64,000 nucleotides of DNA, taken from positions 2,407,501 through 2,471,500 of the forward strand of contig JADJLG010000001.1 of the NCBI GenBank assembly GCA_016710235.1, given 5' to 3'. Below, piece after piece: positions 43,271-53,727 of the stretch. The DNA is from Saprospiraceae bacterium. Its GTDB lineage: Bacteria > Bacteroidota > Bacteroidia > Chitinophagales > Saprospiraceae. The notes under the pieces were generated by a model, which was not told the DNA's origin, did no database searches, and saw nothing but the letters and a program-made list of their open reading frames with translations. The first letter of the stretch is position 1; the number at the start of each line of letters is the position of its first letter. The translations under genes and the position numbers were made by a program.

Positions 43271-45769
43271 TTATTTTTCAGCAGCTTTTTTCTTGAATTC
43301 TCTAAAGACAATCACTCCGATTAATCCGATCATTAAGATGGAACACAACATTGAAATTTTTTCGCCCAAATAAAAACTGCGAGGTTCAAATGAAAATACA
43401 ATCTCATGCTTACCTGCCGGCACTTGTAAACCTCTCAATAAATAATCAGCTCTAATGATCTCTGCGGGTTGGCCGTCAATTGTAGCTTTCCAACCTTTGT
43501 TTGGTCCATACCAAATCTCAGAAAAAACAGCAAACTGTGGTTGACCAGATTCGGAGGTATATTTGATTTCGTTTGGCTTCATGTCTTCCAGTTTGATAGC
43601 TCCTGTTCCATCAAAACTTTTGGAAGTCATGACAGCATCAAATTCATTGGAAACAATTGCAGTATTGCTTACATCTGTTGAATTGATTTTTTCTATTTCT
43701 TCATTTGCATTTCCCACAGTTTCAATACTCTTAACGAACCAAGCATTTCCTAAGGCTGCAGGATTGACAAGAGGTACCTCTTTACCGGGTTGACCTAGGA
43801 TGAAGTATTTCGTATTCAACATGTTGAGGCTTTTCAAAGAAGACATCGTATTCAATCGGACACTGTCGTTTGTTTGGAAAGCAGGATCGGAGAGCGCCTG
43901 CGAAAGTTTTTGGATATCTCCCTGAATCTGATGATCTATCAAGTCTTGGAATCGCTGCAATTTAGCGGCATGATTACCTCCTATACTTCTGAAAAAGTAC
44001 GAGTTGATTGATGTATTGAACGTATTGATCGTTAGATCAAGCACTCTATAATTGGATTTATCTTGGAGGATCTGGCTATCAACAGCGCGAGGTTCAAAAG
44101 TGCTTTTGGCTGTAGATTTTTTTACAAAGCTGTCCCAACTGAGATACCTGTTGGATACTCCTCCGAAGTCCATCAATACAAGTGTAGTTAAAATAATCAT
44201 ACTGACTTGCAGATTGAAAGTTTTTTTTTTCCAGAGGTATAAAATTCCAGCAGCAAGGGCAATAAAAATTGCTGATCTGAATGCGTCAGTTCTCAATAGG
44301 GAGATTCTATCTTTTATCAATGCATCAGGATTGAATCCCTGCTGAACATATTCAGCGTCATTCAAACCATTAAAATTATAAAACAAAGGTCCCAAAATAG
44401 CCATCAGCAAGCAAAATCCACCGGTGAGAGCAGCACTCAGCCATATTTTTTTAGTCATTTCGTTTTTATCCTCACCCTCCTTGGCAATAATTCCCAAGGC
44501 GAGAATACCCAAAATTGGAAAGAAGAAGGATGTAACTGAAGCTATACTGCTAGGGGCTCGAAATTTATTGTAGAGAGGAAAGTAATCGAAAAATAATTTA
44601 TTAAACCACTCCAAATTTTTTCCCATAGATAGGAGAAGACTCAATCCGATTCCAATAATGAGCCACCACCTTCTGTAATCTTGAACGAGCATGATCCCTA
44701 GTACAAAAAGAAATAACATGATGGCTCCAAGATAGAACGGGCCTCCTGTAAATGGCAAGGGTCCCCAGTACAATGGCGCTTTGAATTCTTTAGGGGGCTG
44801 GTATCCTTTACTCCGAAGATCCCTGGCAGTGTACGAATCTTTATCCAGACTTTCTCCTGAACTACCTCCTGCAAATCCAGGTATAAAGGATGCTAATACA
44901 TCCGGCATACCGTTGCTCCACGCCATCGCATAATTCCACTCAAGACCTTCTACCTCGGATGAACTTTTAACAACGCCTTCTTTAGCACTCAAAATCGGTT
45001 TCCCACGCATCGTATCTTCAGCGTATTCATAAGTAGTCCAAAGTAAAGATGCAGATGCACCCAAGGCGACAAGCCCGGCTACAATCATCAATCCACTTGT
45101 GATTCCGAATCTTGTTATATTCTTACCTTTAATGTTGTCATAGATGAGAAACAAAACCAAAGGAATGGTCATGATCAGTGCATAGTAGGTCATTTGCACG
45201 TGATTGTTCATAATGTTGAATGCAACTCCAAATCCAAATAAAATCAAGCCCCAATATCTATTCCCCTTGAATGCTTGGATGATTCCTGCCAGGATGAGAC
45301 CTGTGTATGCAATCACCAGTATTTTAGTATTGTGACCTGTGGCAAACAATAAAAAATTACTCGTGACATAAGCAGAGCTTATAGCTCCGACAAATGCTAT
45401 CCATACCGGCATACTTAAGGCCAGATAAAAGATATATGAACAAATGGAAAACAAGATAAAGTAATACAAAGGACCGCTAGTGAACAATGCCAACGCGCTT
45501 TGAACATATACTAGATAGTTAGATTTCGCAGGTGATGTGATTTGGTAAGTAGGCATACCTCCGAACATCCTTGTGTTCCAAAGAGCGGATTCCCCTGTTT
45601 CCTTGCGATAATCCAACGATTCTTTGGATGAAGCTTCCCACATGGTAGTGTCAGACTGTTGCAATACTTTACCCTGCAGGTAAGGGTAAAAAAATACAAC
45701 AGCGATTATCCAAAATAAAGCCACACAAATAGCGTGCGGAATGAGAGATTGCCAAAACGTTTTGTTCAT
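43271..45769 (-). CDS. YfhO-family membrane protein
   Basis: 832 residues from the ATG at 45,769; a TTG five codons upstream is also in frame. About 13 membrane helices occupy residues 1-540, with the opening SLIPHAICVALFWIIAVVFF. A long periplasmic C-terminal domain has the YfhO marks (NYRVLDLTINTFN, LNMLNTKYFI, GNAWFVKSIE, LRGLQVPAGKHEIVFSFEP) and a last helix near 800. YfhO proteins resemble glycosyltransferases of the GT-C type and take part in decorating cell-wall polymers in Gram-positives; the role in Bacteroidota is unknown. Confidence 0.85.
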   Translation of the reverse strand: MNKTFWQSLIPHAICVALFWIIAVVFFYPYLQGKVLQQSDTTMWEASSKESLDYRKETGESALWNTRMFGGMPTYQITSPAKSNYLVYVQSALALFTSGPLYYFILFSICSYIFYLALSMPVWIAFVGAISSAYVTSNFLLFATGHNTKILVIAYTGLILAGIIQAFKGNRYWGLILFGFGVAFNIMNNHVQMTYYALIMTIPLVLFLIYDNIKGKNITRFGITSGLMIVAGLVALGASASLLWTTYEYAEDTMRGKPILSAKEGVVKSSSEVEGLEWNYAMAWSNGMPDVLASFIPGFAGGSSGESLDKDSYTARDLRSKGYQPPKEFKAPLYWGPLPFTGGPFYLGAIMLFLFVLGIMLVQDYRRWWLIIGIGLSLLLSMGKNLEWFNKLFFDYFPLYNKFRAPSSIASVTSFFFPILGILALGIIAKEGEDKNEMTKKIWLSAALTGGFCLLMAILGPLFYNFNGLNDAEYVQQGFNPDALIKDRISLLRTDAFRSAIFIALAAGILYLWKKKTFNLQVSMIILTTLVLMDFGGVSNRYLSWDSFVKKSTAKSTFEPRAVDSQILQDKSNYRVLDLTINTFNTSINSYFFRSIGGNHAAKLQRFQDLIDHQIQGDIQKLSQALSDPAFQTNDSVRLNTMSSLKSLNMLNTKYFILGQPGKEVPLVNPAALGNAWFVKSIETVGNANEEIEKINSTDVSNTAIVSNEFDAVMTSKSFDGTGAIKLEDMKPNEIKYTSESGQPQFAVFSEIWYGPNKGWKATIDGQPAEIIRADYLLRGLQVPAGKHEIVFSFEPRSFYLGEKISMLCSILMIGLIGVIVFREFKKKAAEK

Positions 45770-45948
45770 ACTCCGAGGGTTCAATGATTTAGCCCAATCT
45801 TTAGACTGCGACTCCTGTCGATCATCGAAAATAGGAGAGGCAGGACCGAACTATCTCATATTAAAATAAATTATATACAAAAGTAATGGATATTTACAAA
45901 TTCGGAAAGAAATGTATAAAAACACCGGAAGTTGAGCTCATTGTTTGG

Positions 45949-47193
45949 TTAAACTCTCCTTTTGAGCCATTCAAAAGCAGTACGGCCTTTTGATTTTTGA
46001 TATTTTGAGGGTGTATGTACATGCCATCGGATTTCCTTCCAAATGTCTGTAGCTTTCACGCTAAAATATAATGACACCTGCAATACTACGAGGATTAGAA
46101 TAGAATAGGAGAGTGGCACAAATTCAAGCAATAATATAAAAATGAGAATACTGAAAATCAAATGAGCAAAAGCGGAAATCACGATTCTTACCGGGGCATA
46201 AAATTCAATGTGTTTGATTGCTTTTTTTGCCCATTTTTTAATCATCCAGAACCATAACCAATAGCAAATAATAGCAGGCACCGCCAAAAATGCACTGGCG
46301 AGAAAAAGCATATATTTCAAGGTGAGATTTTGAGCAGTATGGTAAGAATTTACCTCCCTGGTATTTCTATAGTCCTGGTGATAGTCTGCCAATATTGATG
46401 CAAAATCTGACCCATACTTTTTTTCTCTGTAATTTGAAATCGTGGTGCGTATCTGTTCAATAATTTCTAAATTTTGAGACTTGGATGAATTTATTTTTGA
46501 TTGAGACAATTCCAATTCAACCAAATGGTCTTGGTGGATTCTGTCCTCATCAGTCTGAAATGAAATGCACTTGGCTTGTAATGTTTGCGAGAATTTTTGG
46601 GTCAGGTAAGATAATTTTTCCTCATTTCCTTTTGATTGCAAGTATTGATTGATTTCAATCGGATTACTGAATTCCAATATCATTTCTTTTCTCCAATAAG
46701 GTGCACCGGTAAAGTGTATGCCACAGCAAATCACATTTAAATTCGGAGTATTAAATTCTTCTACGGTGCCACAGGCTAATCTTGCAGCACCCTTTTGTAA
46801 TGGTCTCATGTAAGGCACATACATCGTACTGGCTTCAGGGAACATGAGGATGCATTTGCCCTCGTGAAGGATTTCGAAAGATCTTGAAAAAGTACTTTTA
46901 TTTTGTTTGAGTTTTTCAAATCCATCTTTCATTCTGAAAATTGGAATCTGATGTGTAAGCTCAAGAATAGGCTTCAACCATTTTTTTTCAAACATATCTC
47001 CTCTTACAAGAAAGTGAAGTTCTCTGGGTTGAAAACAAGCGATAATGCAAGCTTCCAGGAAAGAATTAGGATGATTACTAAGAAATAAGACGGGACCCTT
47101 TGTCGGTATATGTTCAACACCTGCCACTAAGGTTTTTCTGAAATAAAACTGCAGACAAAGTTTCATCCACAGCTTGAAAATCCTATACAACAT
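45949..47193 (-). CDS. PlsC-type acyltransferase with extra membrane domain
   Basis: 414 residues. The acyltransferase domain (about 15-220) has block I as SNHPNSFLEA, where the usual acidic residue after His is Glu rather than Asp, and block III as FPEAS with Glu. The canonical glycine/threonine after FPE (FPEGT) is replaced. The C-terminal third has membrane helices (YMLFLASAFLAVPAIICYWL, LIFSILIFILLLEFVPLSY). Family members acylate glycerol phosphates or lyso-lipids. The altered motifs are typical of a divergent Bacteroidota subgroup, so the substrate may differ. Divergent from miaA. Confidence 0.75.
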   Translation of the reverse strand: MLYRIFKLWMKLCLQFYFRKTLVAGVEHIPTKGPVLFLSNHPNSFLEACIIACFQPRELHFLVRGDMFEKKWLKPILELTHQIPIFRMKDGFEKLKQNKSTFSRSFEILHEGKCILMFPEASTMYVPYMRPLQKGAARLACGTVEEFNTPNLNVICCGIHFTGAPYWRKEMILEFSNPIEINQYLQSKGNEEKLSYLTQKFSQTLQAKCISFQTDEDRIHQDHLVELELSQSKINSSKSQNLEIIEQIRTTISNYREKKYGSDFASILADYHQDYRNTREVNSYHTAQNLTLKYMLFLASAFLAVPAIICYWLWFWMIKKWAKKAIKHIEFYAPVRIVISAFAHLIFSILIFILLLEFVPLSYSILILVVLQVSLYFSVKATDIWKEIRWHVHTPSKYQKSKGRTAFEWLKRRV

Positions 47194-47309
47194 GGTTCAA
47201 AGATAGTCAGAATACATCGTTTGAGACAAAGTTCACCTTCAGTTACTGGCAATTTGATAAAATTTATTAAATTTGTGAACTATGTTCCCTTGAAACCTAC
47301 AAAATCCTG

Positions 47310-48215
47310 ATGTCAAAAAAACGAATCATCATTTGTGGTCCAACAGGTATTGGAAAGTCGGGGATGGCTTTTGAATTGGCGAGATATTGGAATATTCCAA
47401 TCATATCAGCAGATAGTCGCCAGATATTTAAATACTTAAACATAGGCACTGCAAAACCAAGTATTGAAATCTTACTTAAAATCAAACATTATTTTATTGA
47501 CGAATGTGAATTAGATGAAAGTTATAGTGCAGGCAGATTTGCAAATGAGTGCCGTAAAGTGGAAGAGCAACTCTACCAAAAAGATGACAAAATATTAATT
47601 TGTGGCGGAACCGGATTTTATTTGAAAGCATATCTGGAAGGATTGGACGGGCTACCCAAAAGTGAAATAAGTACCAAGGAAAAAATTGAATTGTTGTGGA
47701 AACAAAATGGAATCCAGGCACTGCAAGAATTACTTCTTGCATTGGATCCTGAAACTTATGGTACAATTGATTTGCAAAACCCAAGACGCTTATCCCGAGC
47801 CCTTGAAATTTGTCTCACTACCGGAAAAAGTGTTACCGAAGCAGCATCTCCTAAAACCACAAATACATCTACGGAACCAAATACGTTTTCATTTTATCTG
47901 AATTGCGACAGAGAAGAATTGTACACAAAGATCAATCAACGTACCGAACAAATGATTGAAGAAGGATTATATTCTGAATTTCTGAAGTACAAATCTTACT
48001 CGAATACTCAGGCTATGCAAACTGTTGGGTATAAAGAATGGTTAGAGTACGAAAATGAAAATTATTCCTTTGATGAAACAGTGGAGAAAATTAAGCAGCA
48101 CACTAGAAATTATGCAAAACGTCAGATCACTTGGTTTAATAAATTCCATCAAGGGCAAGTCATTCATCCGGAAGATATCCAAAAAGTGATTGATACCGTA
48201 GATATAGATTCATAA
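47310..48215 (+). CDS. miaA: tRNA dimethylallyltransferase
   Basis: 301 residues. The P-loop is GPTGIGKSG (9-17), followed by ISADSRQIFKYLNIGTAKPS and CGGTGFYLKAYLEGL, diagnostic for MiaA. The C-terminal tRNA-binding part has QTVGYKEW and the basic ARNYAKRQITWF-like end (RNYAKRQITWFNKF). It adds an isopentenyl group to A37 of tRNAs reading UNN codons. The 3' end is 32 bp from the convergent DUF2207 gene. Confidence 0.95.
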   Translation: MSKKRIIICGPTGIGKSGMAFELARYWNIPIISADSRQIFKYLNIGTAKPSIEILLKIKHYFIDECELDESYSAGRFANECRKVEEQLYQKDDKILICGGTGFYLKAYLEGLDGLPKSEISTKEKIELLWKQNGIQALQELLLALDPETYGTIDLQNPRRLSRALEICLTTGKSVTEAASPKTTNTSTEPNTFSFYLNCDREELYTKINQRTEQMIEEGLYSEFLKYKSYSNTQAMQTVGYKEWLEYENENYSFDETVEKIKQHTRNYAKRQITWFNKFHQGQVIHPEDIQKVIDTVDIDS

Positions 48216-48247
48216 AATGGGTCACCTCCCGGTTAGGAATATTCATA

Positions 48248-50002
48248 TTACCAACTGCTACCGCCTCCACCTCCAAATCCACCTCCACTGAAGCCTCCGC
48301 CTCCACCTCCAAATCCACCTCCACTGCTCCAGCTACTTCCACTGCTGGCACTATAATCAATTTGAGGGGTGCTGTAGAAAGTAGAACTCATTTCATTTAA
48401 TCCTCTGTCTAAATCATGTAGATAACTGTAATAATATACATTAGGTGTGCTTCCTACGTACCATTGAGGTGGATCGATTTCAAGATCTTTAAATTTTTTC
48501 TTCCACAAATCAGCTTGATTAAAAACAATCGCATAGGGGAGCACTTTGTCAAAATATGCCGGGTCCTGTTTTAAGAAAAATTCCAATTTGTCTTTTTCAA
48601 CTTTCGAAATGAATTCTTTAAAACCTACAAGTTTTTTATAAATATCTGTACCGACAATGGTCTTTTTGGGCATATATCGAAATATAATGAAGCCAGCAAT
48701 GGCTCCCAGTGCCATTCCGAGACCAGCCCATTTGAGCATTGGTATCATCACTCCGAAAGAAATAAATGTCAATAGTAAACCACCTACTAATAATAAAAGT
48801 GAGATTGCAAGCATGAGCCATTTCCAAATATTGCTGCTTTCATAATAATATTTGGAAGAATCCACTTGATGGCGGATATCTGAATCTGCTATCTTCATGT
48901 AAACATAAAAACGCTCTTTTAGATCGCTTAAATTAACTTGTGGTCCTTGCTCAAATATTCCGTTAAATATCGTTTTTTCAGCTTCGGATGCATCACTATC
49001 CAATTCTTTCAATTTTGAAAAAGTATAATCCAATTTTTTACTGAAAATCGATCTGTCTTTATGGGTAGTTTCTTTTAAGCTGAGGAAACCTTTTTGTCCC
49101 CAGTAAGGAATTAAAGCTGTAAGGTCTTTTTTATCCAGTTTGTCGTCAATGAGATACCCGGCAATTGAAGGATTGATTCCTTCTGGAGGATAAAATTCAG
49201 TTTGAAGACTAAAAGAATAATCTTTTCCCCATTTAGTCCAGATGCTATAAAAAATTCCTAGTAATATAGCAGGTAATGCAAATAATAACCAATTAAATTT
49301 GTTGGCATAATTTTCATAAATTAAAAAATCTGCAGGAAAAGCGATGCCTACTGTAATGCCTTCATGTGGTTGAAGCGTATTTTGGAATGTGCCGCTGAGT
49401 TTTTGTGTATTGGCCCAGGTAGTTGAGGTGATATTTGCCTGAGATCCAACGGGTCCGCTAGCGACAAAAAATGGAAGAATTTTTTCAGGATTATCATGTA
49501 GCTGAATTTGAAAACTTCCTTTTTCAATTGGCTCATCCCACTCATGACCTATGATGTTAAAATACAATTCTGATTTGTCCTGAAAGAAGTTGATCGCGCC
49601 ATGTATTTTGTAATGAATTACATAACGATGATCACCTGAGACAAAAGCTCTTGGTGAGCCTATCTTGAGGGTTAAATAATCTCCGGTATATTTTTTTGAA
49701 AAGGAATGACCCGATACCTGTACATCTGTGATGTAAGTATTATAAGAATGACCATCACTTCTATATTTGATTCCGGAGCTATCCGCGTTGGAGTGATTGA
49801 AATGATATTTTGCAGGGATAGCCCGGATGATGCCATGTCTTTCAGTGTGAAAATTGATGTCCAGTGTTTCAGTTACATCCAGAACACCATCTTTTGAGAT
49901 CTGAATATTTACATCATAATTCTTTATGCTATAAATATTTCCCTGAGCACTTATGCGAAAAGCACTTAATAAAAGCAAAAAGACAAAGGCAGAAAATCTC
50001 AT
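48248..50002 (-). CDS. DUF2207-domain membrane protein with Gly-rich tail
   Basis: 584 residues. Signal peptide (FVFLLLLSAFRISAQ), then the DUF2207 extracytoplasmic domain (ISKDGVLDVTETLDINFHTE, HYKIHGAINFFQDKSELYFN), a first helix near 235-255, a cytosolic stretch, and two helices (WLMLAISLLLLVGGLLLTF, LGMALGAIAGFIIFRYM). The C-terminus is GGGFGGGGGSSW, a Gly-rich end typical of the family. Function unknown. It follows the LemA gene by 14 bp on the same strand; LemA/DUF2207 pairs are common. Confidence 0.9.
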   Translation of the reverse strand: MRFSAFVFLLLLSAFRISAQGNIYSIKNYDVNIQISKDGVLDVTETLDINFHTERHGIIRAIPAKYHFNHSNADSSGIKYRSDGHSYNTYITDVQVSGHSFSKKYTGDYLTLKIGSPRAFVSGDHRYVIHYKIHGAINFFQDKSELYFNIIGHEWDEPIEKGSFQIQLHDNPEKILPFFVASGPVGSQANITSTTWANTQKLSGTFQNTLQPHEGITVGIAFPADFLIYENYANKFNWLLFALPAILLGIFYSIWTKWGKDYSFSLQTEFYPPEGINPSIAGYLIDDKLDKKDLTALIPYWGQKGFLSLKETTHKDRSIFSKKLDYTFSKLKELDSDASEAEKTIFNGIFEQGPQVNLSDLKERFYVYMKIADSDIRHQVDSSKYYYESSNIWKWLMLAISLLLLVGGLLLTFISFGVMIPMLKWAGLGMALGAIAGFIIFRYMPKKTIVGTDIYKKLVGFKEFISKVEKDKLEFFLKQDPAYFDKVLPYAIVFNQADLWKKKFKDLEIDPPQWYVGSTPNVYYYSYLHDLDRGLNEMSSTFYSTPQIDYSASSGSSWSSGGGFGGGGGGFSGGGFGGGGGSSW

Positions 50003-50016
50003 TGAAATCGAATTGA

Positions 50017-50568
50017 CTAAAACTCTACTTTAATGTTTTGAGCTTCAGCTGCTTGATCTAGTTCAAAAAATTCTCTGGGCTCAAAATCAAACATATTTGC
50101 GAGCACCACCTGAGGTACAGATTGAATAGAAGTATTGTAATCTCTTACCGTCGCATTGTAATATCTTCTGGCACCGGATAAGTCATTTTCTATATCCTGT
50201 AAATTCTTTTGGAGTTCAATGAAATTCGTATTAGCCTTTAAGTCTGGGTAGCTTTCACTCAAGGCAAAGATGGATCTGATTCCAGAGGTGATCGCAGCCT
50301 GAGAGTTTGCTACTTCGCCAACATTTGCCGGATTGGTTCCGACTGCTTGATTTCGAGCAGCAATTACTTTTTCGAGCGTCCCAGCTTCATGCTTTGCATA
50401 CCCTTTGACTGTATTGACCAGATTCGGAATGAGATCGTATCTCTTTTTCAGAAAAACAGAAATATCACTCCAGGCATTGTCCACCTTTACCTTCGATTTG
50501 ATAAGGCCATTGTACATGAACATACCGATCAATGCGATCGCGCCAACGAAAAGCAATAAATACATCAT
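50017..50568 (-). CDS. lemA: LemA family protein
   Basis: 183 residues. One N-terminal helix (LLLFVGAIALIGMFMYNGLI), then the LemA helical domain: VDNAWSDISVFLKKRYDLIP, NLVNTVKGYAKHE, ARRYYNATVRDYNTSIQSVP. It is membrane-anchored with a helical domain outside the cell membrane; the role is unclear. First gene of a pair with the DUF2207 protein. Confidence 0.9.
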   Translation of the reverse strand: MMYLLLFVGAIALIGMFMYNGLIKSKVKVDNAWSDISVFLKKRYDLIPNLVNTVKGYAKHEAGTLEKVIAARNQAVGTNPANVGEVANSQAAITSGIRSIFALSESYPDLKANTNFIELQKNLQDIENDLSGARRYYNATVRDYNTSIQSVPQVVLANMFDFEPREFFELDQAAEAQNIKVEF

Positions 50569-50666
50569 TTTCTATAAATTTTAATTGGTTTGTATCAAAG
50601 ACAATTTTTTATCCTAAAGGGTTCCACGATATGATTTTATTTTTACTCGTGGAGCTCCGGGCAGGT

Positions 50667-53570
50667 TTAAATTTTGATCAATAATTTGTATATCCAAGCT
50701 TTACTTTTGGTCTTTATGCCTAACAAATATGGCCCAGATGGCCCATTAATAAAAAATTCATTTGAATCTTTCAACTTCTGATTCACTCCCTCGATTGCTT
50801 TACCTTCGATATTGAATAGTAGAAATTCAGAACCAAACTCACCTTCAGGGACAATAACTTCAAACCTTCCGTCACTCGCCGATGGATACACTTTAATTTC
50901 ATCGGATGACTCGGTATTTTTTGTTGAGGTGATACAGTTTTGACCAGTGGTTTTTGCTTTTTCTCTAATCCAACCAGGTGCTAACTTACATTCGGGTTTT
51001 GTTTCTAAAATGTATTCAGTGCACTCTTGAAGATTTTCTATCTTAAAAATATTGCTTTGGATAAATCCTTCAGTGAATTCTGCTTTTCCCTTTTCGTGGA
51101 AAAGATACTTAACAGGCAAGGCTGCATTTATTTTCCACTCAATGAAATGATCACCTACGGATGCGATTGATACGTCCCTGATTTTTTCACATCGGGTTTC
51201 ATCAATATAGATACAATAATCCTCATACTCTCCAAATTCCAAAAGTTGATTGCATGGATTGGGGTGACCTTGCTGGAATGAAGCATATTTTGAAACTACT
51301 CTCATCCTGGTGACTCCGGTCATCGATGATTGTGGTACTGTGAAATATTGACTGAATTCTGTATTGCTGATAGAATCCGGGTTGACAACATTTTCAGTGC
51401 TATCAAACACAGCATCATGATTAAAATCAATCCAGGCAGAATAGTTCATCTCACTTGAATCACTGGAAAATCCAGGAGAAAATATAATATCGTATCCTTG
51501 TCCTTTGGTTAAAGTCCAAGTTGCAGAACTGCCAATAAAATTTCCATAACCGAGATTGTTGCCACTGTAGAATTTTTTAACGCCTATCTGTAAAGCATCC
51601 AGCCATTCAAGCGAAGATTTAGATTTGATTCTGTCACAATAATCGAGTCTGGTGCAATCTTCACATCCATTGGTTGATATATTTATCTCTTCACCGTATC
51701 CCGATGTTTTTCCACTAAAACAATCACTTTGTAAACTTATGGTGTATTGATTGCATGGTTCCAGGCCTTTAATGATTAGTAGATCTCCGTTAATATTTGC
51801 TTCTAAAGTATCTTTCACTATGGAGCCAACCACTTGAAGAATATAAAAGATGTGTTTGAAGTCTGGTTCAGTTTTTAATTTAATATGAGCTTCAGTAGGA
51901 TAGATGCTATCCAAACCAAGAAATAGTGGAGCGACACAACAACCTGCCGTAGTGAAAGTCCTTGTAGGGGTATAATCGTTTTGGTATCTATCACAAATTC
52001 CCCTGAAACGAACTTCATAATCTGTGCAAGCTTTCAATCCGGTCAGTTCGATTGGGTCTGATGTGTATAATGTGCTTGATTGCCAGTTATTACTACCCAC
52101 AACACGATATTCCCACTGAATTGGTAAAATGATGTTATTTGCCGTAATATCGAAGACTAACCTGGATGTATCCGGGCTACTCTCTATGATCGGTAAAGCC
52201 AACAATGCAGAGTTATACAAATTGAGGACACCACCGCTAACGGTGATGCTCTTTAATTCCTCAAGAGGCTTCACACCATCAATCAACATTTGCTTCAAAC
52301 GCCTTGCAGCTGCCGGGGGATCAATTTTTGATATATCACTCAAGCCATTGCAAGGGATAGAATAGAGCAAACCTATTGCTCCGGTCAACAATGGAGCTGA
52401 AGCACTGGTCCCAGAAAAACTTCTGTAATTATTTGATCTATACGTCGTAAGTAGATTTTCTCCATAAACGCCAATATCAATTGATTTTTTTCCATAACCA
52501 GAACTTGGGTCCTTGTGATTCAACCAATTGATGTTTGTTACGGTAACAAGAAATTCACTCGGGCATAAAGTTGGCAAGTCGCCTTCCAGGTCTACATTGA
52601 GATCTTGATTGGTTGTAGATGCTGCATTTAAGATACCTACCCGTCCCAGTGAGTCGTAAATTGCACACCAAATAGGGGCATCTTCCGGAAAACTATTATC
52701 TGCACCCCATGATGTATTTGTGGCGACTACAAAGGCCCCTTGTTTTCCACCAGACTCATTATACATTTTTCTCATCCTCCAGGGATATGCATAGGATTCG
52801 ATTGCATTTGCTTCATCCCCTCCTCCTTCTACGAACATCAATTTGATATTCCAGGAGGGACTTGAAATACCAATGCTATTGTTTCCTTTTGCGGCAGCAA
52901 GACCGCATACGGGTGTCCCGTGTTGCCCTGTTCCGAAACTATCGTTTCGAGTATATGTACTCCAACCTCGGTAATCGTCGACGTATCCATTTGCATCATC
53001 GTCCAGACCATTTTTTGGGATTTCAGCATAATTGAACCATAGATTTTCACGCAGGTCATCATGACGGATATCTACACCATCGTCTATCACACATACTACG
53101 ATAGTATCTCCGGATTCTGTCATTCCGCCTGTGCTGATGTTCCATGCTTTATCTGCATCTATATCTGCATCATTTACCCCTCCCTGCGTTCCGTCATTAT
53201 TGAGAAACCACTGATTACTGTATAATGGGTCATCAGGTTTTAGCCTTGCACTCAAAATGTGATTTCTCTGGACCACTTCAACTTCATTCATTTGACTTAG
53301 AAATCTGATGACATTACCCGGATTGGCATGATTACTCAGGCCAAGAGTATAAATATTCCATTCTGGAACCGGTGATCTTTTCAAATAGAATTGTGACGGA
53401 ATTAGGGTATTGGATCCTGTTTTTTCTAAGAATTGATGGATATCAACCCCGGCTTTCAACTTGAGTATGAGTTCATCATTATTGAATTTTTGTTGATTTT
53501 GACTAAAAGTGAAGTTGAAACTAGTCAGTAAGATGAGACTAAAGAGGAGTCGAAAGTGGGATTGTGACAT
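50667..53570 (-). CDS. Secreted subtilisin-like (S8) peptidase with fibronectin-type, GEVED and T9SS domains
   Basis: 967 residues from the ATG at 53,570, which starts a signal peptide (LLFSLILLTSFNFTFSQ); the open frame continues upstream to 53,621. An N-terminal propeptide-like part (25-110) precedes the peptidase domain with Asp 163 (VIDDGVD), His 217 (GQHGTPVCG) and Ser 389 (SFSGTSASAP). Fibronectin-type repeats follow (ACTDYEVRFRGICD, PCNQYTISLQS), then a GEVED domain (AWIDFNHDAVFDSTENV, FGEYEDYCIYID) and a C-terminal T9SS sorting domain (YPSASDGRFEVIVPEG, final KSKAWIYKLLI). It is therefore an extracellular protease delivered by T9SS. Confidence 0.9.
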   Translation of the reverse strand: MSQSHFRLLFSLILLTSFNFTFSQNQQKFNNDELILKLKAGVDIHQFLEKTGSNTLIPSQFYLKRSPVPEWNIYTLGLSNHANPGNVIRFLSQMNEVEVVQRNHILSARLKPDDPLYSNQWFLNNDGTQGGVNDADIDADKAWNISTGGMTESGDTIVVCVIDDGVDIRHDDLRENLWFNYAEIPKNGLDDDANGYVDDYRGWSTYTRNDSFGTGQHGTPVCGLAAAKGNNSIGISSPSWNIKLMFVEGGGDEANAIESYAYPWRMRKMYNESGGKQGAFVVATNTSWGADNSFPEDAPIWCAIYDSLGRVGILNAASTTNQDLNVDLEGDLPTLCPSEFLVTVTNINWLNHKDPSSGYGKKSIDIGVYGENLLTTYRSNNYRSFSGTSASAPLLTGAIGLLYSIPCNGLSDISKIDPPAAARRLKQMLIDGVKPLEELKSITVSGGVLNLYNSALLALPIIESSPDTSRLVFDITANNIILPIQWEYRVVGSNNWQSSTLYTSDPIELTGLKACTDYEVRFRGICDRYQNDYTPTRTFTTAGCCVAPLFLGLDSIYPTEAHIKLKTEPDFKHIFYILQVVGSIVKDTLEANINGDLLIIKGLEPCNQYTISLQSDCFSGKTSGYGEEINISTNGCEDCTRLDYCDRIKSKSSLEWLDALQIGVKKFYSGNNLGYGNFIGSSATWTLTKGQGYDIIFSPGFSSDSSEMNYSAWIDFNHDAVFDSTENVVNPDSISNTEFSQYFTVPQSSMTGVTRMRVVSKYASFQQGHPNPCNQLLEFGEYEDYCIYIDETRCEKIRDVSIASVGDHFIEWKINAALPVKYLFHEKGKAEFTEGFIQSNIFKIENLQECTEYILETKPECKLAPGWIREKAKTTGQNCITSTKNTESSDEIKVYPSASDGRFEVIVPEGEFGSEFLLFNIEGKAIEGVNQKLKDSNEFFINGPSGPYLLGIKTKSKAWIYKLLIKI

Positions 53571-53727
53571 CTTGAAGCCTTTGTAAGATTTAAAGTTCCA
53601 CAAGATAAAAAATACTCTCAACCCAGAATGTTCATATTAAAATTTTAATAGATATTATTAAATATTTGAATTATTTGTTATATATTAGCGCCTAATTTAC
53701 AGTGTAAATCATAACTAAAACTCAAAT

